Source: Lachnospiraceae bacterium (GTDB taxonomy: Bacteria > Bacillota > Clostridia > Lachnospirales > Lachnospiraceae). Taken from it: a DNA stretch of 64,000 bases. This document shows positions 24,185-34,051 of this stretch, one piece after another. Every line of letters starts with the position of its first letter. The stretch's first letter is position 1. Position numbers and translations under genes: made by a program. The stretch is from contig JALELZ010000007.1 in the NCBI GenBank assembly GCA_022768465.1, positions 1-64,000 of the forward strand, in the 5' to 3' direction. The notes below the pieces were generated by a model, which was given only the letters and a program-made list of their open reading frames with translations, was not told the origin of the DNA and searched no databases.

Positions 24185-25414
24185 TCAGCCTCCGACAAGG
24201 AAGCTTATAAACGGAAAGTTTATAATACCGCCCTTATTTACAATAGTCTCTCCATCCATTGAAAGCACCATCTTAAAGTAATTATCCCTTATCCTTGTAA
24301 GCGGTCCGAATTCCTTCTTAACGGTTTCCTTATCCAATACGGTTTCGCAGCAGTTTAGGTAGGTCCTGTCCTGTCCTCTTACTGCCATGAAGTCTATCTG
24401 GCTTTGTCCCTGCTTTCCGACATAGAGCTTAAAGCCTCTTTGCAGCATTTCATTGCAGAGCACATTTTCAAGCTGTGCCTCAAAGCCTGCTCCCTCGTCA
24501 CGCATAACAGCATTTCTCATTGCAATATCACATACATAATATTTTTCCTGAGTTTCAAGCTCTCTGTCAGTCTTTATATCAAAGCGAGGCACTTTATTTA
24601 TAACAAATGCCCCGGTGAGTGCATCAAGACAGGAGTAGACAGTATCTACGGAAATAATGACTCCGCTCGATTTAACATAGTCTCTTACAGCCTTAGGTGA
24701 AAATACTTCTCCCATATGGCTTAATATAAATTCCATTATCTTATCTATATGACTAATGTCTCTGAGGTTATTGCACTGAACAACATCCTTTAATATTATT
24801 GCATTATATAGATTTGAAAGATAATCTGCAGCATCTGCATCATTTTTTAGTGCATAGGCTCCCGGCATAGCGCCTCTTTTCAGGTAGTCGGCAAACATTG
24901 CCTCCTTTGACAATAATTCCGTACCTTCCTCCTCAAAATGTCCCGGCTCCGATGCCGTAAGCTGAAGGTATTCACTGAATGACAGCGGATATACATCTAT
25001 CTTTACATATCTGTAGCCCAGAACATTTGCAAAGTCATTTTTGAATACAGAGGCATTTGACGATGAGACATATATATCGCAGTCAAAAAGATTCATAAGC
25101 TCTGCTGCAACCTGAGCCCAGCCGTCTATATTCTGTACCTCATCAAGAAATATATATGCATGTCCGTCTGCACCGTTCACAAACTCGACCAGCATTTCTC
25201 TTAAATCTGCCGCATTTGTAAAATACGCATATATCATTCCTTCAAAATTAAGGTATATAATATTTTCTTCAGGAATGCCGTTTGCCTTAAGCTCTTCTAT
25301 AAACTGCTTGATTATTGTGGTTTTCCCGGAACGTCTTACGCCTGTTATTATCTTAACTACATCTCTCTGGAGATACATTTCCAGCTTTTCAAGATACATC
25401 GTTCGTTTTATCAT
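24185..25414 (-). CDS. ATP-binding protein, AAA-like ATPase with DUF4143 domain
   Basis: The N-terminal P-loop domain has Walker A GVRRSGKTTI (~25-34) and Walker B YIFLDEVQNIDGW (~92-104); the C-terminal half (from ~205) is the DUF4143 nuclease-like domain ending with QIDFMAVRG. These 409-residue proteins are frequent in Clostridia in variable copy number. Their role is unsettled; mobile-DNA or toxin-like functions have been proposed. It stands alone here with a good ribosome site (GGGAGCAGTGA). Confidence 0.8.
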   Translation of the reverse strand: MIKRTMYLEKLEMYLQRDVVKIITGVRRSGKTTIIKQFIEELKANGIPEENIIYLNFEGMIYAYFTNAADLREMLVEFVNGADGHAYIFLDEVQNIDGWAQVAAELMNLFDCDIYVSSSNASVFKNDFANVLGYRYVKIDVYPLSFSEYLQLTASEPGHFEEEGTELLSKEAMFADYLKRGAMPGAYALKNDADAADYLSNLYNAIILKDVVQCNNLRDISHIDKIMEFILSHMGEVFSPKAVRDYVKSSGVIISVDTVYSCLDALTGAFVINKVPRFDIKTDRELETQEKYYVCDIAMRNAVMRDEGAGFEAQLENVLCNEMLQRGFKLYVGKQGQSQIDFMAVRGQDRTYLNCCETVLDKETVKKEFGPLTRIRDNYFKMVLSMDGETIVNKGGIINFPFISFLVGG

Positions 25415-25448
25415 TCACTGCTCCCTTCCGACGATAAATCAATAACTG

Positions 25449-26522
25449 TCAAAAGCTGTAATAGACACGATTAGGCTGTAAATTGACGCCTCTTATAGCT
25501 GCCAATTCAGAAACCGTAACGAGCTGTAAGCCCTGATCCACAAGTGTCGGTACGATTACAGCGGTGGCATCTGCCGTAGCTTCATAAAGCTCATGCATAA
25601 GAACTATATCGCCGCCTTTAACATGTCCGATAACTGCCGCTCTCGTTTTCTCGGCGTTCCTTGTAGCCCAGTCTCTTGTATCTATATTCCAGAGAATGAT
25701 CGGCATATTTACATTATTAATAACTGTTTCATTCTTATTTCCGCCAGGGAGTCTCATGACCGAAGGACTGACTCCGGTTACCTGCTTTAAAATATCATTG
25801 CAGGAATTCACCTGTGACCTTATAGTCTCTGCTCCAACCTTATTAAGATAAACATGACTGTAGGTATGATTTGCGATCTCATGACCTTCGGCAACCATAC
25901 GATTGACCTCTGCAGCTCTGGATGCAACTCTGTCTCCTACCATAAAGAAGGTGCATTTTTGTCCGTATTTTGCAAAGATGTCCATTATGCGGTTTCCTAC
26001 AGATGTCTGCGGACCATCATCGTAGGTAAGAGCTATCGATGGCTTTGTCATGTCAATGCTTCTGCCGTTGATATAAAAAATATTGGCATCGGCTGTAGGC
26101 ACCAAAGTATTAGGTGTTTTCAGGCTCTCTAAAGCAGGATCTGCTTTAGCTTCATCCTGACCTGTCTCAGTGGCGCTTTCATCTGAGCTTCCTGCATTAT
26201 CCGTTCCGCCGCCCGGCTGAGTTTCGTCCCCTGAATTCTCCTTATCCAAAACTCCCGGTGCATATATCACATTTGAGCCGGAATTTTGAGTGCCTGAAGA
26301 ATTTGTAACTGCATTATCTTGTGTACTATCTTGCGTATTATCTGCCGTATTTATAGCTGCATTGCCGGAAGTATTGTCCGTCACATTCTGAGCTGCTTCC
26401 GCTGCTGATGTGTTGCTTTCGGAAGCATTCAAAGTTCTGCTCCAAGGTCCGATTTTATCATTTCCCGAACCTATTACAACTCCCGGAGAAACAATATAAT
26501 CCGCATGTGCCTGAATCGGCAT
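25449..26522 (-). CDS. Secreted polysaccharide deacetylase (NodB domain)
   Basis: The C-terminal ~200 residues are a NodB-type deacetylase: metal Asp motif TYDDGPQT, HxxxH-type motif HEIANHTYSH, and the late MRLPGG and DIVLMHE segments. It likely deacetylates peptidoglycan or another wall polymer. Residues ~30-150 are a Thr/Asn/Ser-rich linker. The first ATG (26522) gives only MPIQAHA before the mature chain. The same frame continues upstream to a TGA at 26610 and encodes a textbook signal peptide (KIKKRFLKAAAALLTVAAL) with GGAGG placed for an ATA (26601-26603) or ATC (26604-26606) start. The natural protein probably begins there without a standard start codon. Confidence 0.8.
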   Translation of the reverse strand: MPIQAHADYIVSPGVVIGSGNDKIGPWSRTLNASESNTSAAEAAQNVTDNTSGNAAINTADNTQDSTQDNAVTNSSGTQNSGSNVIYAPGVLDKENSGDETQPGGGTDNAGSSDESATETGQDEAKADPALESLKTPNTLVPTADANIFYINGRSIDMTKPSIALTYDDGPQTSVGNRIMDIFAKYGQKCTFFMVGDRVASRAAEVNRMVAEGHEIANHTYSHVYLNKVGAETIRSQVNSCNDILKQVTGVSPSVMRLPGGNKNETVINNVNMPIILWNIDTRDWATRNAEKTRAAVIGHVKGGDIVLMHELYEATADATAVIVPTLVDQGLQLVTVSELAAIRGVNLQPNRVYYSF

Positions 26523-26592
26523 GAAGCCATTAACAGTAAGGGCTGCTACAGTTAATAGTGCCGCCGCTGCCTTTAAAAATCGCTTTTTTATT

Positions 26593-27669
26593 TTAAAGAT
26601 TATGATTTTTCACCTCCCTGTTGATCTGACTTATAGGAAATCCCATAATAGTATAATAATCTCCCTTTATTCCTTTAATTAAGAGAGCGCCCTGCCCCTG
26701 TATGCCGTAAGCTCCGGCTTTATCCATAGGCTCTCCGGTCTCTATATAAGCATTTATCTCATCATCTGAAAGCTCATAGAACTCAACCTCAGCAGTATTT
26801 GTAAAGCTTATGCGCTTCTCAGGCTCTTTGCCTCCGATTCCTGAAAGGATAGTAACTCCTGTCCTAACCTCATGAGTCTTTCCCGAAAGCTCCTTAAGCA
26901 TATCAAAGGCTTCCTTTTTCGAATGCGGTTTTCCGTATATCCTGCCGTTTTCTATAACTATGGTATCTGATCCTATAACAGTAACATTTTCATCCTTATG
27001 CTTCATGAAAATGTCTTCTGCCTTAATGCCTGAAAGATACTGTGCTGTTTCTTCTGCCGGGAGTCCTTCAGGAACGATTTCCTCAACATTTGAAGTCTCT
27101 GATACAAACGGTCTGCCGAGTCTTTGCATAAGCTCTCTTCTTCGAGGTGAAGCTGATGCCAATATCCAGGAAGCAGTTTTCTGATATGCCACACGAGGTG
27201 TATTATCTTCCATATATACTATGCCGCATTCATCATATCCAAGCTTTGTGAGGAAGCTCCTCATAGGAGTATTTGATTCGTGTGTGTCAACTCTGACATT
27301 GCCGTATTTTTTATAAACCTCGTTAAAGATATACTTTGCCGCACCTGTCCCTCTTGCGGCTTCTGACACAGCGGCTCTGTGTATAACTGCATACGGAAGA
27401 TCATTCTTCCATGCGCCGTTTTCAATATAGCTATAGCACGGATCTTCTTCCCCGACGATAAGTGCAAACACTGCCAATGCAGTTCCATCCTCAGCTTCGC
27501 ATATATAAAGTATAGATTTATCTATATCACTTTCGATCAATTTTTCCGGATAGCCGTTAACCCACTGAACTGAATTGCCGTTTCTTCTCATATAGGCTCT
27601 TGCTTCACCGAAAATTCTTTTTGCTGCTTCAATATCATTTGATGTTGCTTTTCTGATATTCTTTTTCAT
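26593..27669 (-). CDS. GNAT acetyltransferase fused to Maf nucleotide pyrophosphatase
   Basis: Residues 1-~165 are a GNAT domain (AAVSEAARGTGAAKYIFNEV is the acetyl-CoA loop; SNTPMRSFLTKLGYDECG the end). Residues ~168-358 are a complete Maf domain: ILASASPRRRELMQRLG, the GSDTIV aspartate loop, GKPHSKKEAFDML, DKAGAYGIQGQGALLI. Maf proteins hydrolyse non-canonical or methylated nucleoside triphosphates and affect septation. The join is a short linker (QKTAS) with no stop or frameshift. The stop overlaps the signal-peptide coding region of the deacetylase gene by ~11-14 bases, so the two are coupled. A consensus promoter lies 120 bp upstream. Confidence 0.85.
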   Translation of the reverse strand: MKKNIRKATSNDIEAAKRIFGEARAYMRRNGNSVQWVNGYPEKLIESDIDKSILYICEAEDGTALAVFALIVGEEDPCYSYIENGAWKNDLPYAVIHRAAVSEAARGTGAAKYIFNEVYKKYGNVRVDTHESNTPMRSFLTKLGYDECGIVYMEDNTPRVAYQKTASWILASASPRRRELMQRLGRPFVSETSNVEEIVPEGLPAEETAQYLSGIKAEDIFMKHKDENVTVIGSDTIVIENGRIYGKPHSKKEAFDMLKELSGKTHEVRTGVTILSGIGGKEPEKRISFTNTAEVEFYELSDDEINAYIETGEPMDKAGAYGIQGQGALLIKGIKGDYYTIMGFPISQINREVKNHNL

Positions 27670-28030
27670 CTGTTCCCCTTTTGATCATGCTTTTAATATC
27701 ATCAGACTTAAATATTTTACCGCTGCAATTTTGGTATCATTTGTAAATCAAAACTCTATAAATCCGGTATTCCTGCTGAGTTACAAATTAATTATAGTAT
27801 CAAAATATACTTTATACAATAATTTATCTTTCGTTTTTTAAATTTTATCGGTCGTAATCTAATTTTTACAGGGTGTATTGAGATCATTTCAAGTGTTTAG
27901 ATAAATCAAGAATATGACCAATTTAAATATTTAAAATTATTCTAATTATTTTTCTCTGAAATATTTACTTTTACACATTTAATTCATACAATATAGGTAT
28001 ATTAAATATGAATTTTGAAAGGAGATATTT
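27670..28030. other. AT-rich divergent promoter region between GNAT-Maf and thioredoxin
   Basis: No gene is seen in these 361 bp. The left part carries the GNAT-Maf promoter. The right part has a weak thioredoxin promoter candidate (TTTACA at 27970-27975, 16 bp, TATAGG at 27992-27997) and the ribosome site GAAAGGAGA at 28016-28024. Confidence 0.5.
27791..27819 (-). promoter_or_regulatory. Promoter of the GNAT-Maf gene
   Basis: On the minus strand TTGTAT (27814-27819), 17 bp, and a perfect TATAAT (27791-27796). Confidence 0.65.
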
Positions 28031-28339
28031 ATGATACATAAGATTACAGATAATAATTGGGATGCAGCTCTTAAGGCTAAAAAAGCTGTAGTGGATTTTT
28101 CTGCAGAATGGTGCGGTCCTTGCAAGATGTTGGGACCTGTAATGCAGGAGCTTTCTGAAGAAATGCCTGATGTTGAATTCTATAATGCAGATACAGATCA
28201 GAACATACAGTTAGCAATCCAGAACGGAATTTCAAGTATTCCTGCCCTGCTTCTTTTCGAAGACGGCGAGCTTAAGGATACTACTGTCGGCTTTATGCCA
28301 AAGGATGCCGTAAAGTCCTGGATAGAAAAAGCACGTTAA
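28031..28339 (+). CDS. Thioredoxin
   Basis: A 102-residue thioredoxin with the active site WCGPCKM (Cys28 and Cys31) and the cis-proline loop ISSIPALLLF. It reduces protein disulfides using the NADPH- or ferredoxin-linked reductase. GAAAGGAGATATTT before the ATG is a near-ideal ribosome site. The thioredoxin reductase homologue lies 1.1 kb away on the other strand, beyond a HAD phosphatase gene. Confidence 0.93.
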   Translation: MIHKITDNNWDAALKAKKAVVDFSAEWCGPCKMLGPVMQELSEEMPDVEFYNADTDQNIQLAIQNGISSIPALLLFEDGELKDTTVGFMPKDAVKSWIEKAR

Positions 28340-28568
28340 GCATAGGATTTTTTCTTAAGTATTTTGTTTCTTTTATATAATAAACCATATTCCTTTACGT
28401 TCTTCTTATAATTTAAGAAGCCGTTCGACAGCTTTTTCAGGCGGTCGGATTTACCAAATGTTTACATAGGTTTTACATTTCAAACCTTTATATTCTATTT
28501 TAGTAATGCTATCGTTAATTTGCAGAGAAATAAGATATAAAGAAGATAAGAGAAAAGGAAGTGATAAT

Positions 28569-29345
28569 ATGGCCGAATTAAAGGATAAGGAAGGCTTCAT
28601 ATGTGATATGGATGGTGTTCTGTACCACGGAAACAGGCTTCTTCCTGGAGTAACTGAGTTTGTAAAGTGGCTTGTCGACAATGAAAAACACTTTTTGTTC
28701 CTGACAAATTCATCACAGTATACGCCAAAGGAATTACAGAATAAGCTTGCACGCATGGGCATTAATGTTGACGAATCTCATTTTTATACAAGCGCTCTTG
28801 CGACTGCCCACTTTCTTGACAGTCAGTCACCGGGCTGCAGTGCTTATGTCGTAGGTGAGCATGGTATACTCAATGCACTTTATGATAAGGGCATTACATA
28901 TAATGATGTCGATCCTGACTATGTTGTTGTCGGCGAGGCTTCGAGCTACAACCTTGAGCAGATGACAAAGGCCGTCCGTCTTGTAAATGCCGGTGCAAAG
29001 CTCATCGGTACAAATTCAGATCTGACCGGTCCTACTGAATTCGGCATTGCACCTGCCTGCAGAGCATTAATATCCCCTATAGAGCTTGCCACCGGAAAGC
29101 AGGCATATTTTGTGGGGAAGCCGAATCCGCTCATGATGAGAACAGGCTTAAGGCTTTTGGGTGTTCATTCAGAAAATGCTGTCATGGTAGGTGATCGTAT
29201 GGATACTGACATTATTGCCGGCATAGAAACAGGTCTTGATACCGTGCTCGTGCTTTCAGGCGTTACCACCAGAGCAGACACAGAAAACTATCCTTACCGT
29301 CCGAAATATATCCTTGACGGTGTCGGAGACATTCCAAATAACTAA
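28569..29345 (+). CDS. HAD-IIA family phosphatase (NagD-like)
   Basis: A 258-residue HAD hydrolase: nucleophile motif FICDMDGVLYHG (~10-21), LTNSS motif, cap domain, then GKPNPLMM and the terminal acid motif MVGDRMDTDI. This is the type IIA layout of NagD-like nucleotide or sugar phosphatases. The ATG at 28569 follows GGAAGTG by ~6 nt. Substrate not predictable. Confidence 0.85.
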   Translation: MAELKDKEGFICDMDGVLYHGNRLLPGVTEFVKWLVDNEKHFLFLTNSSQYTPKELQNKLARMGINVDESHFYTSALATAHFLDSQSPGCSAYVVGEHGILNALYDKGITYNDVDPDYVVVGEASSYNLEQMTKAVRLVNAGAKLIGTNSDLTGPTEFGIAPACRALISPIELATGKQAYFVGKPNPLMMRTGLRLLGVHSENAVMVGDRMDTDIIAGIETGLDTVLVLSGVTTRADTENYPYRPKYILDGVGDIPNN

Positions 29346-29349
29346 AAAT

Positions 29350-29395
29350 AGCGGCAGTTGGTCTATCATATTCAGGCCTGCTGCCGCTTTATTTA
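29350..29395 (+). terminator. Terminator after the HAD phosphatase gene
   Basis: AGCGGCAG (29350-29357) pairs with CTGCCGCT (29381-29388), followed by TTTATTT. Confidence 0.75.
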
Positions 29396-29437
29396 AATTA
29401 TAGGAAGGTCAATTCTGATCAAATAAAACATATACTT

Positions 29438-30331
29438 TCAATGCTGCATGCTGTCAATATAGCGCACAGCCGATATTGCCGCAGTATTCCCCTGACCGGC
29501 AGCCTTAATATACTGATACGGTTCTCCGGCTGCATCTCCGCAGACGAAAAGACCTTCTATATTTGTCTTCATCTGAAGATCCACAACAGCATGTCTTCCG
29601 TCGGTTTTAAGCCCGGGAATAAGCTTGTCCGGTGCCACAGCATCTCTGATCACAAATATTCCGTCTGCCTTATGCTCTCCGCAGTCTGTTTTTAAGGTAT
29701 CTGCCTTAAGACCTCCGCTTATTTCTAAAGGCTTTTCATTTATCAATACTATATTTGCATTTTCATTACTTTCAGCGAAGAGTCCCTTAAGCATTTCAGC
29801 CTTTCCGTAAAGCTTTCCTGACGGAATAAAATACACCTTGCTGCAAAGCTCTGAAAGAAATTCGGCATCAGCTATGGATTCCTCATTATAACCCACAACA
29901 ATTGCACTTTTGTCCTTATAAAACTGTCCGTCACAGGTAGTACAATAGCTTACGCCTCTTCCGAGATAATTATCCTCTCCGGGAATAGTCGTATCCATAG
30001 AAACACCTCCGGCCAGTATGCATGAGCTTGCTTCAAACATCTCACCGCCTGCCTGAATACCAAAGTAGCTGCCCATTGCATAGACCATACTGACCTGCTT
30101 TTCGGTAACCTCAATGTCAAGGCTTTTCAGATGCTCTCGCATATGCTCTGCAAGCTCATCTCCGGGAATGTCAGGAAGTCCGGGATAATTGAGTATCCTA
30201 TGTGCCTTTATCATCTTATCACTGAGTGCTTTGCTTCCGAAAAGAATAATATTTTTATTTCTGATCTTTGCCGTGATTGCAGCAGAGACTCCGGCAGGGC
30301 CGGTACCGATTATCGCTATATCGTATCTCAT
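29438..30331 (-). CDS. trxB: Thioredoxin reductase-like FAD/NAD(P) oxidoreductase
   Basis: A 297-residue TrxB-fold flavoprotein. FAD loop IGTGPAGVSAA (~9-19), redox cysteines in YCTTCDG (~127-133), and the C-terminal FAD motif GLFVCGDAAGEPYQYIKAAGQG. The second nucleotide-binding loop (VVGYNEESIADA) lacks the usual GGGDSA pattern, so the electron donor may be ferredoxin or another flavin rather than NADPH. The ATG at 30331 lies 8 nt after GGGAG. A TG-extended CATAAT stands in the upstream gap. Confidence 0.85.
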   Translation of the reverse strand: MRYDIAIIGTGPAGVSAAITAKIRNKNIILFGSKALSDKMIKAHRILNYPGLPDIPGDELAEHMREHLKSLDIEVTEKQVSMVYAMGSYFGIQAGGEMFEASSCILAGGVSMDTTIPGEDNYLGRGVSYCTTCDGQFYKDKSAIVVGYNEESIADAEFLSELCSKVYFIPSGKLYGKAEMLKGLFAESNENANIVLINEKPLEISGGLKADTLKTDCGEHKADGIFVIRDAVAPDKLIPGLKTDGRHAVVDLQMKTNIEGLFVCGDAAGEPYQYIKAAGQGNTAAISAVRYIDSMQH

Positions 30332-30447
30332 ATTCTTTTCTCCCTTCAACGTTTTTTGATGAGTTCCGGTTATTAATGCAGGAATATTATTATGCCATAA
30401 AACAGGGGTTATAGGACAAAAAGTGTTAGTGAAATATCCTCCTAAAA

Positions 30448-30491
30448 GAAAAACAGCAGCCAGAGTCCTGTACTCAATGCTGCTGTTTTTC
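30448..30491. terminator. Terminator of the leu-perR operon
   Basis: GAAAAACAGCAGC (30448-30460) pairs perfectly with GCTGCTGTTTTTC (30479-30491). Strong T-runs appear in both directions. It lies ~155 bp past perR; the bases between (30492-30647) hold nothing else I can identify. Confidence 0.85.
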
Positions 30492-30647
30492 TATCTTCCC
30501 CAGTTAGTTTAAGTTGTTTGTTACCATTATAACTGCTAATAAAGTATATTGTTGTATTTTTATTAAAAAAATTCGAAGAATTTTATTCTTTTCAATGTCT
30601 TTTTCCAATATATAAACAACACATAATAATTAACAGACTTTAGCAGC

Positions 30648-31022
30648 TTATTTGTCTATTTCCGCCTCTTCCTTGCATTCAGTACAGATATAATGGCACA
30701 TAAGATCGTATGAATATATCTTATCTCCAAGCTTCTTTTCTAAAAGCTCCGTAAGATCATCCATAAAGAAATCGGCTATCTTTCCGCATTTATCGCACAC
30801 CAGATGGTCGTGTCTTAAGGTCTTGTCAAAACGGTCAGGAGCATTCTCCATAACGATCTTTCTGATAAGCCCTGCCTCGCACAGTGAATTGAGGTTGTTA
30901 TAGACTGTAGCCAATACAACCTTGCCGTATTCCTCCTTCATTCGAAGATATATTTCCTCGGCTGTCGGATGGCATGTCGACTCATTAATTATCTTTAAAA
31001 TAATCTGTGCATTTTTAGTCAT
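30648..31022 (-). CDS. perR: Fur-family regulator, PerR-like
   Basis: A 124-residue Fur-family repressor: winged-helix TAEEIYLRMKEEYGKVVLATVYNNLNSL, then the metal region DRFDKTLRHDHLVCDKCGKI and C-terminal CxxC (CTEC). The RFD aspartate and HDH histidines correspond to the regulatory metal site of PerR, which senses peroxide; two CxxC pairs bind structural zinc. Its ATG follows a TGGAGCTGG site. It is the last gene after leuB (71 bp gap) and also appears to have its own promoter with a PerR-like box. Confidence 0.85.
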   Translation of the reverse strand: MTKNAQIILKIINESTCHPTAEEIYLRMKEEYGKVVLATVYNNLNSLCEAGLIRKIVMENAPDRFDKTLRHDHLVCDKCGKIADFFMDDLTELLEKKLGDKIYSYDLMCHYICTECKEEAEIDK

Positions 31023-31042
31023 ATATAACCAGCTCCAGTCTA

Positions 31043-31062
31043 TTAGAATTGTTCCAATTATA
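31043..31062 (-). promoter_or_regulatory. PerR-like box overlapping a -10 upstream of perR
   Basis: TTAGAATTGTTCCAA (31043-31057) is an inverted repeat close to PerR/Fur-family boxes, with four differences from the B. subtilis consensus TTATAATNATTATAA. On the minus strand it abuts TATAAT (31057-31062). This suggests autoregulation independent of the leucine T-box. No convincing -35 is seen. Confidence 0.45.
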
Positions 31063-31093
31063 TATTACTACATCTGTACCGGCTTGTAAAGCC

Positions 31094-32170
31094 TTATCCG
31101 ATAGCATCAAGCACAGCCTGTCCCATTTCCCTTGTTCCGACTCTTACCGAATTCTCATCGGCAATGTCTCCGGTGCGTATATTATTATTAAGTACTTCTT
31201 CTACGGCATCCTCTATTACCTTTGCCTCCTGCTCGAGTCCGAAGGAATATCTCAGCATCATAGCGCCGCTTAAGATGGTTGCGATAGGATTTGCGAGATT
31301 CTGTCCGGCAATATCAGGTGCAGATCCGTGTATAGGCTCATACAGTCCGAAGGCTCCGTCCGCAAGGCTCGCTGACGGAAGCATTCCGATAGAACCTGTT
31401 ATCTGACTTGCCTCATCTGAAAGAATGTCTCCGAAAATGTTGGAGGTAAGTATAACGTCGAACTGCTTAGGATTTCTCACTAACTGCATTGCTGCATTGT
31501 CAACATACATGTGGTTGAGCTCGACCTCCGGATAGTCCTTGGACATCTCGATAACTACCTTTCTCCAAAGCTTTGAGCTTTCAAGAACATTGGATTTATC
31601 TACGCTCGTTACATTTTTATTTCTCTTCATTGCAGATTCAAAGGCAACCCTGGCGATCCTTTTGATCTCGAATTCACTGTAGTTTTCGATATCATATGCC
31701 TCTTCACCATATTTACCGCTGCGGTAACCGTGCTCTCCGAAGTAAATGCCGCCTGTAAGCTCTCTTACAACAAGAATGTCGAGGCTGTCTCCTATGATCT
31801 CCGGCTTTATCGGGCTTGCTGAAGCAAGCGCCTTATGAATGACTGCAGGACGGAGATTTGCATAAAGGCCGAGCGCTGAACGAATACCCAAGAGTCCTCT
31901 TTCCGGTCTGAGCTCCCCCGGCATATGATCCCACTTAGGACCTCCGACAGCTCCGAGCAGTACAGAATCACTGTTTTTACATATCTCTATGGTTTCTTCC
32001 GGAATCGGTCCGCCTGTAGCATCTATCGCAGCACCGCCAAGCAATACATCAGTAAAATTAAAGGTATGTCCGAATTTCTCACCTATCCTGCCAAGTACCT
32101 TAAGCTCTTCATTTACGACATCCGGTCCGATGCCGTCTCCCTTTATAACGGCTATATTATAAACTCCCAT
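31094..32170 (-). CDS. leuB: 3-isopropylmalate dehydrogenase
   Basis: LeuB oxidises and decarboxylates 3-isopropylmalate with NAD, the third leucine-specific step. [14 protein letters not shown] at the N-terminus, [25 protein letters not shown] and the NAD-binding [13 protein letters not shown] are diagnostic. The ATG at 32170 follows GGAGAG by ~6 nt; the earlier ATG at 32188 lacks a site. Gene order leuA-leuC-leuD-leuB with short gaps marks one operon. Confidence 0.96.
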   Translation of the reverse strand: MGVYNIAVIKGDGIGPDVVNEELKVLGRIGEKFGHTFNFTDVLLGGAAIDATGGPIPEETIEICKNSDSVLLGAVGGPKWDHMPGELRPERGLLGIRSALGLYANLRPAVIHKALASASPIKPEIIGDSLDILVVRELTGGIYFGEHGYRSGKYGEEAYDIENYSEFEIKRIARVAFESAMKRNKNVTSVDKSNVLESSKLWRKVVIEMSKDYPEVELNHMYVDNAAMQLVRNPKQFDVILTSNIFGDILSDEASQITGSIGMLPSASLADGAFGLYEPIHGSAPDIAGQNLANPIATILSGAMMLRYSFGLEQEAKVIEDAVEEVLNNNIRTGDIADENSVRVGTREMGQAVLDAIG

Positions 32171-32241
32171 TTTGCTCTCCGTATTCATACTCTGTCATCT
32201 GCAGTCTTCATTAATATCGCAGACAGCAATTTTATTATTTC

Positions 32242-32742
32242 TTACTGTTTACCTTCAAACTGAGCTGAAACATACTTTACAAGTCCGCCCTGATCTATGA
32301 TCTTCTGCATAAACTCCGGAAACGGCTCTGCCTGATAGGTCTTGCCGGTGGTCTTATCTGTGATAACACCTGTTGCAAAATCCACACTTACCTCATCGCC
32401 TGCCTTTATCTCGGTTGCAGCCTCTGCACATTCCATTATAGGCATTCCGATATTTATCGCATTTCTGTAAAAGATCCTTGCAAAGGAAGGTGCTATTACA
32501 CATCCTACCCCGGCACATTTAATCGCAAGCGGTGCATGCTCTCTTGAGGAGCCGCAGCCAAAATTCTTGCCGGCAACTATAATATCTCCCTTTTCAACCT
32601 TTGATGCAAAGCTCTCATCAATATCTATCATGCAGTATTTTGCAAGCTCCTCGCCGCTTGAAACATTTAAATATCTTGCAGGTATGATAACGTCGGTATC
32701 TACATTATCTCCGTATTTAAAAACTTTTCCTTCCGCAGTCAT
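32242..32742 (-). CDS. leuD: 3-isopropylmalate dehydratase small subunit
   Basis: The 166-residue swivel subunit of isopropylmalate isomerase. Landmarks: [29 protein letters not shown] and [14 protein letters not shown]. This is the short archaeal/clostridial LeuD form. It follows leuC by 18 bp. Confidence 0.95.
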   Translation of the reverse strand: MTAEGKVFKYGDNVDTDVIIPARYLNVSSGEELAKYCMIDIDESFASKVEKGDIIVAGKNFGCGSSREHAPLAIKCAGVGCVIAPSFARIFYRNAINIGMPIMECAEAATEIKAGDEVSVDFATGVITDKTTGKTYQAEPFPEFMQKIIDQGGLVKYVSAQFEGKQ

Positions 32743-32760
32743 TGTACACCTCCGTAATTA

Positions 32761-34026
32761 TCACACATTTTCTGGGCTTGTAATATGTCCCGTAAGAGCT
32801 GAAGCCGCAGCCACAGCCGGGCTTGCAAGGTAGACCTCGGAATCCTTAGCGCCCATACGTCCCACGAAATTGCGATTGGTCGTAGACACACATCTTTCGC
32901 CTGATGCAAGTATTCCCATATAGCCTCCGAGACAAGGTCCGCAGGTCGGTACGCTGAATACAGCGCCTGCTTTTATGAAGTCTTCAACATATCCTCTTTC
33001 AATACATTCAAGATATATCTTCTGTGTGGCAGGTATGATGATGGTACGAACCTTTTTATTTACATGCTTGCCTCTGAGAATATCAGCGGCGATTTTCATA
33101 TCTGAAATACGTCCGTTTGTGCATGAACCGATAACGACCTGATCTATCTCAATATTTTCAGCCTCGGCCTCCTCAATAGTCCTTGTATTTTCCGGAAGAT
33201 GAGGGAATGAAACTGTCGGATGAAGCTTGGAAAGATCTATTGTTATAGTATCCTCATATTCCGCATCCTCGTCAGCCTCGTATACTACAGGCTCCTTGGC
33301 TCCATGCTCTCTGCAATACTCGACAGCTTTCTCGTCTGCCGGGAAGATGCCGTTCTTTGCCCCGGCCTCTATGGCCATATTTGCCATTGAGAATCTGTCA
33401 TCCATGCTGAGATACTGTATGCCGTCTCCGGTAAACTCCATTGACTTATAAAGAGCTCCGTCAACTCCTATCATGCCTATGATATGAAGAATTATATCCT
33501 TTCCGCTGACCCATTTTGCCGGCTTACCTGTCAGAACGAATTTTATCGCAGAAGGCACCTTGAACCATGCCTTACCGGTTGCCATTCCTATGGCCATATC
33601 CGTAGAGCCTACACCTGTTGAAAATGCTCCTAACGCTCCGTAGGTGCAGGTATGTGAATCGGCTCCTATGATTATCTGTCCTGCGGATACGATTCCTTTT
33701 TCAGGAAGCAGCGCATGCTCAATGCCAACCTCCCCGACATCATAGAAATGCTTTACATTCATATCACAGGCAAAATTACGACAGGCCTTGCACTGCTCTG
33801 CTGCCTTTATATCCTTATTCGGTGTAAAGTGGTCAAGAACAATTACTACCTTATCTTTATCAAACACTCCCTCAGCGCCGGTCTTTTTAAATTCCTTAAG
33901 TGCTACCGCGGTGGTAATATCATTGCCCATAACTATGTCAAGCTCAGCCTCAACCAACTGTCCGGCTCTGACATTGTCAAGTCCGGCATGCTTTGCAATT
34001 ATCTTTTGCGTCATTGTCATTCCCAT
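32761..34026 (-). CDS. leuC: 3-isopropylmalate dehydratase large subunit
   Basis: The 421-residue Fe-S subunit of isopropylmalate isomerase. 4Fe-4S ligands are the cysteine in VIGSCTNGR and the pair in PTCGPCLGG; the N-terminal KIIAKHAG and [15 protein letters not shown] motifs are classic. The ATG at 34026 follows GGAGGAATTAATT. It pairs with LeuD next door. Confidence 0.96.
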   Translation of the reverse strand: MGMTMTQKIIAKHAGLDNVRAGQLVEAELDIVMGNDITTAVALKEFKKTGAEGVFDKDKVVIVLDHFTPNKDIKAAEQCKACRNFACDMNVKHFYDVGEVGIEHALLPEKGIVSAGQIIIGADSHTCTYGALGAFSTGVGSTDMAIGMATGKAWFKVPSAIKFVLTGKPAKWVSGKDIILHIIGMIGVDGALYKSMEFTGDGIQYLSMDDRFSMANMAIEAGAKNGIFPADEKAVEYCREHGAKEPVVYEADEDAEYEDTITIDLSKLHPTVSFPHLPENTRTIEEAEAENIEIDQVVIGSCTNGRISDMKIAADILRGKHVNKKVRTIIIPATQKIYLECIERGYVEDFIKAGAVFSVPTCGPCLGGYMGILASGERCVSTTNRNFVGRMGAKDSEVYLASPAVAAASALTGHITSPENV

Positions 34027-34051
34027 AATTAATTCCTCCGATAATTATGTC

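Noticed and set aside
31043-31057. Classical Fur box controlling iron genes
   Set aside because: It is nearer to PerR-type boxes, lies only before perR, and no copy is seen near feo.
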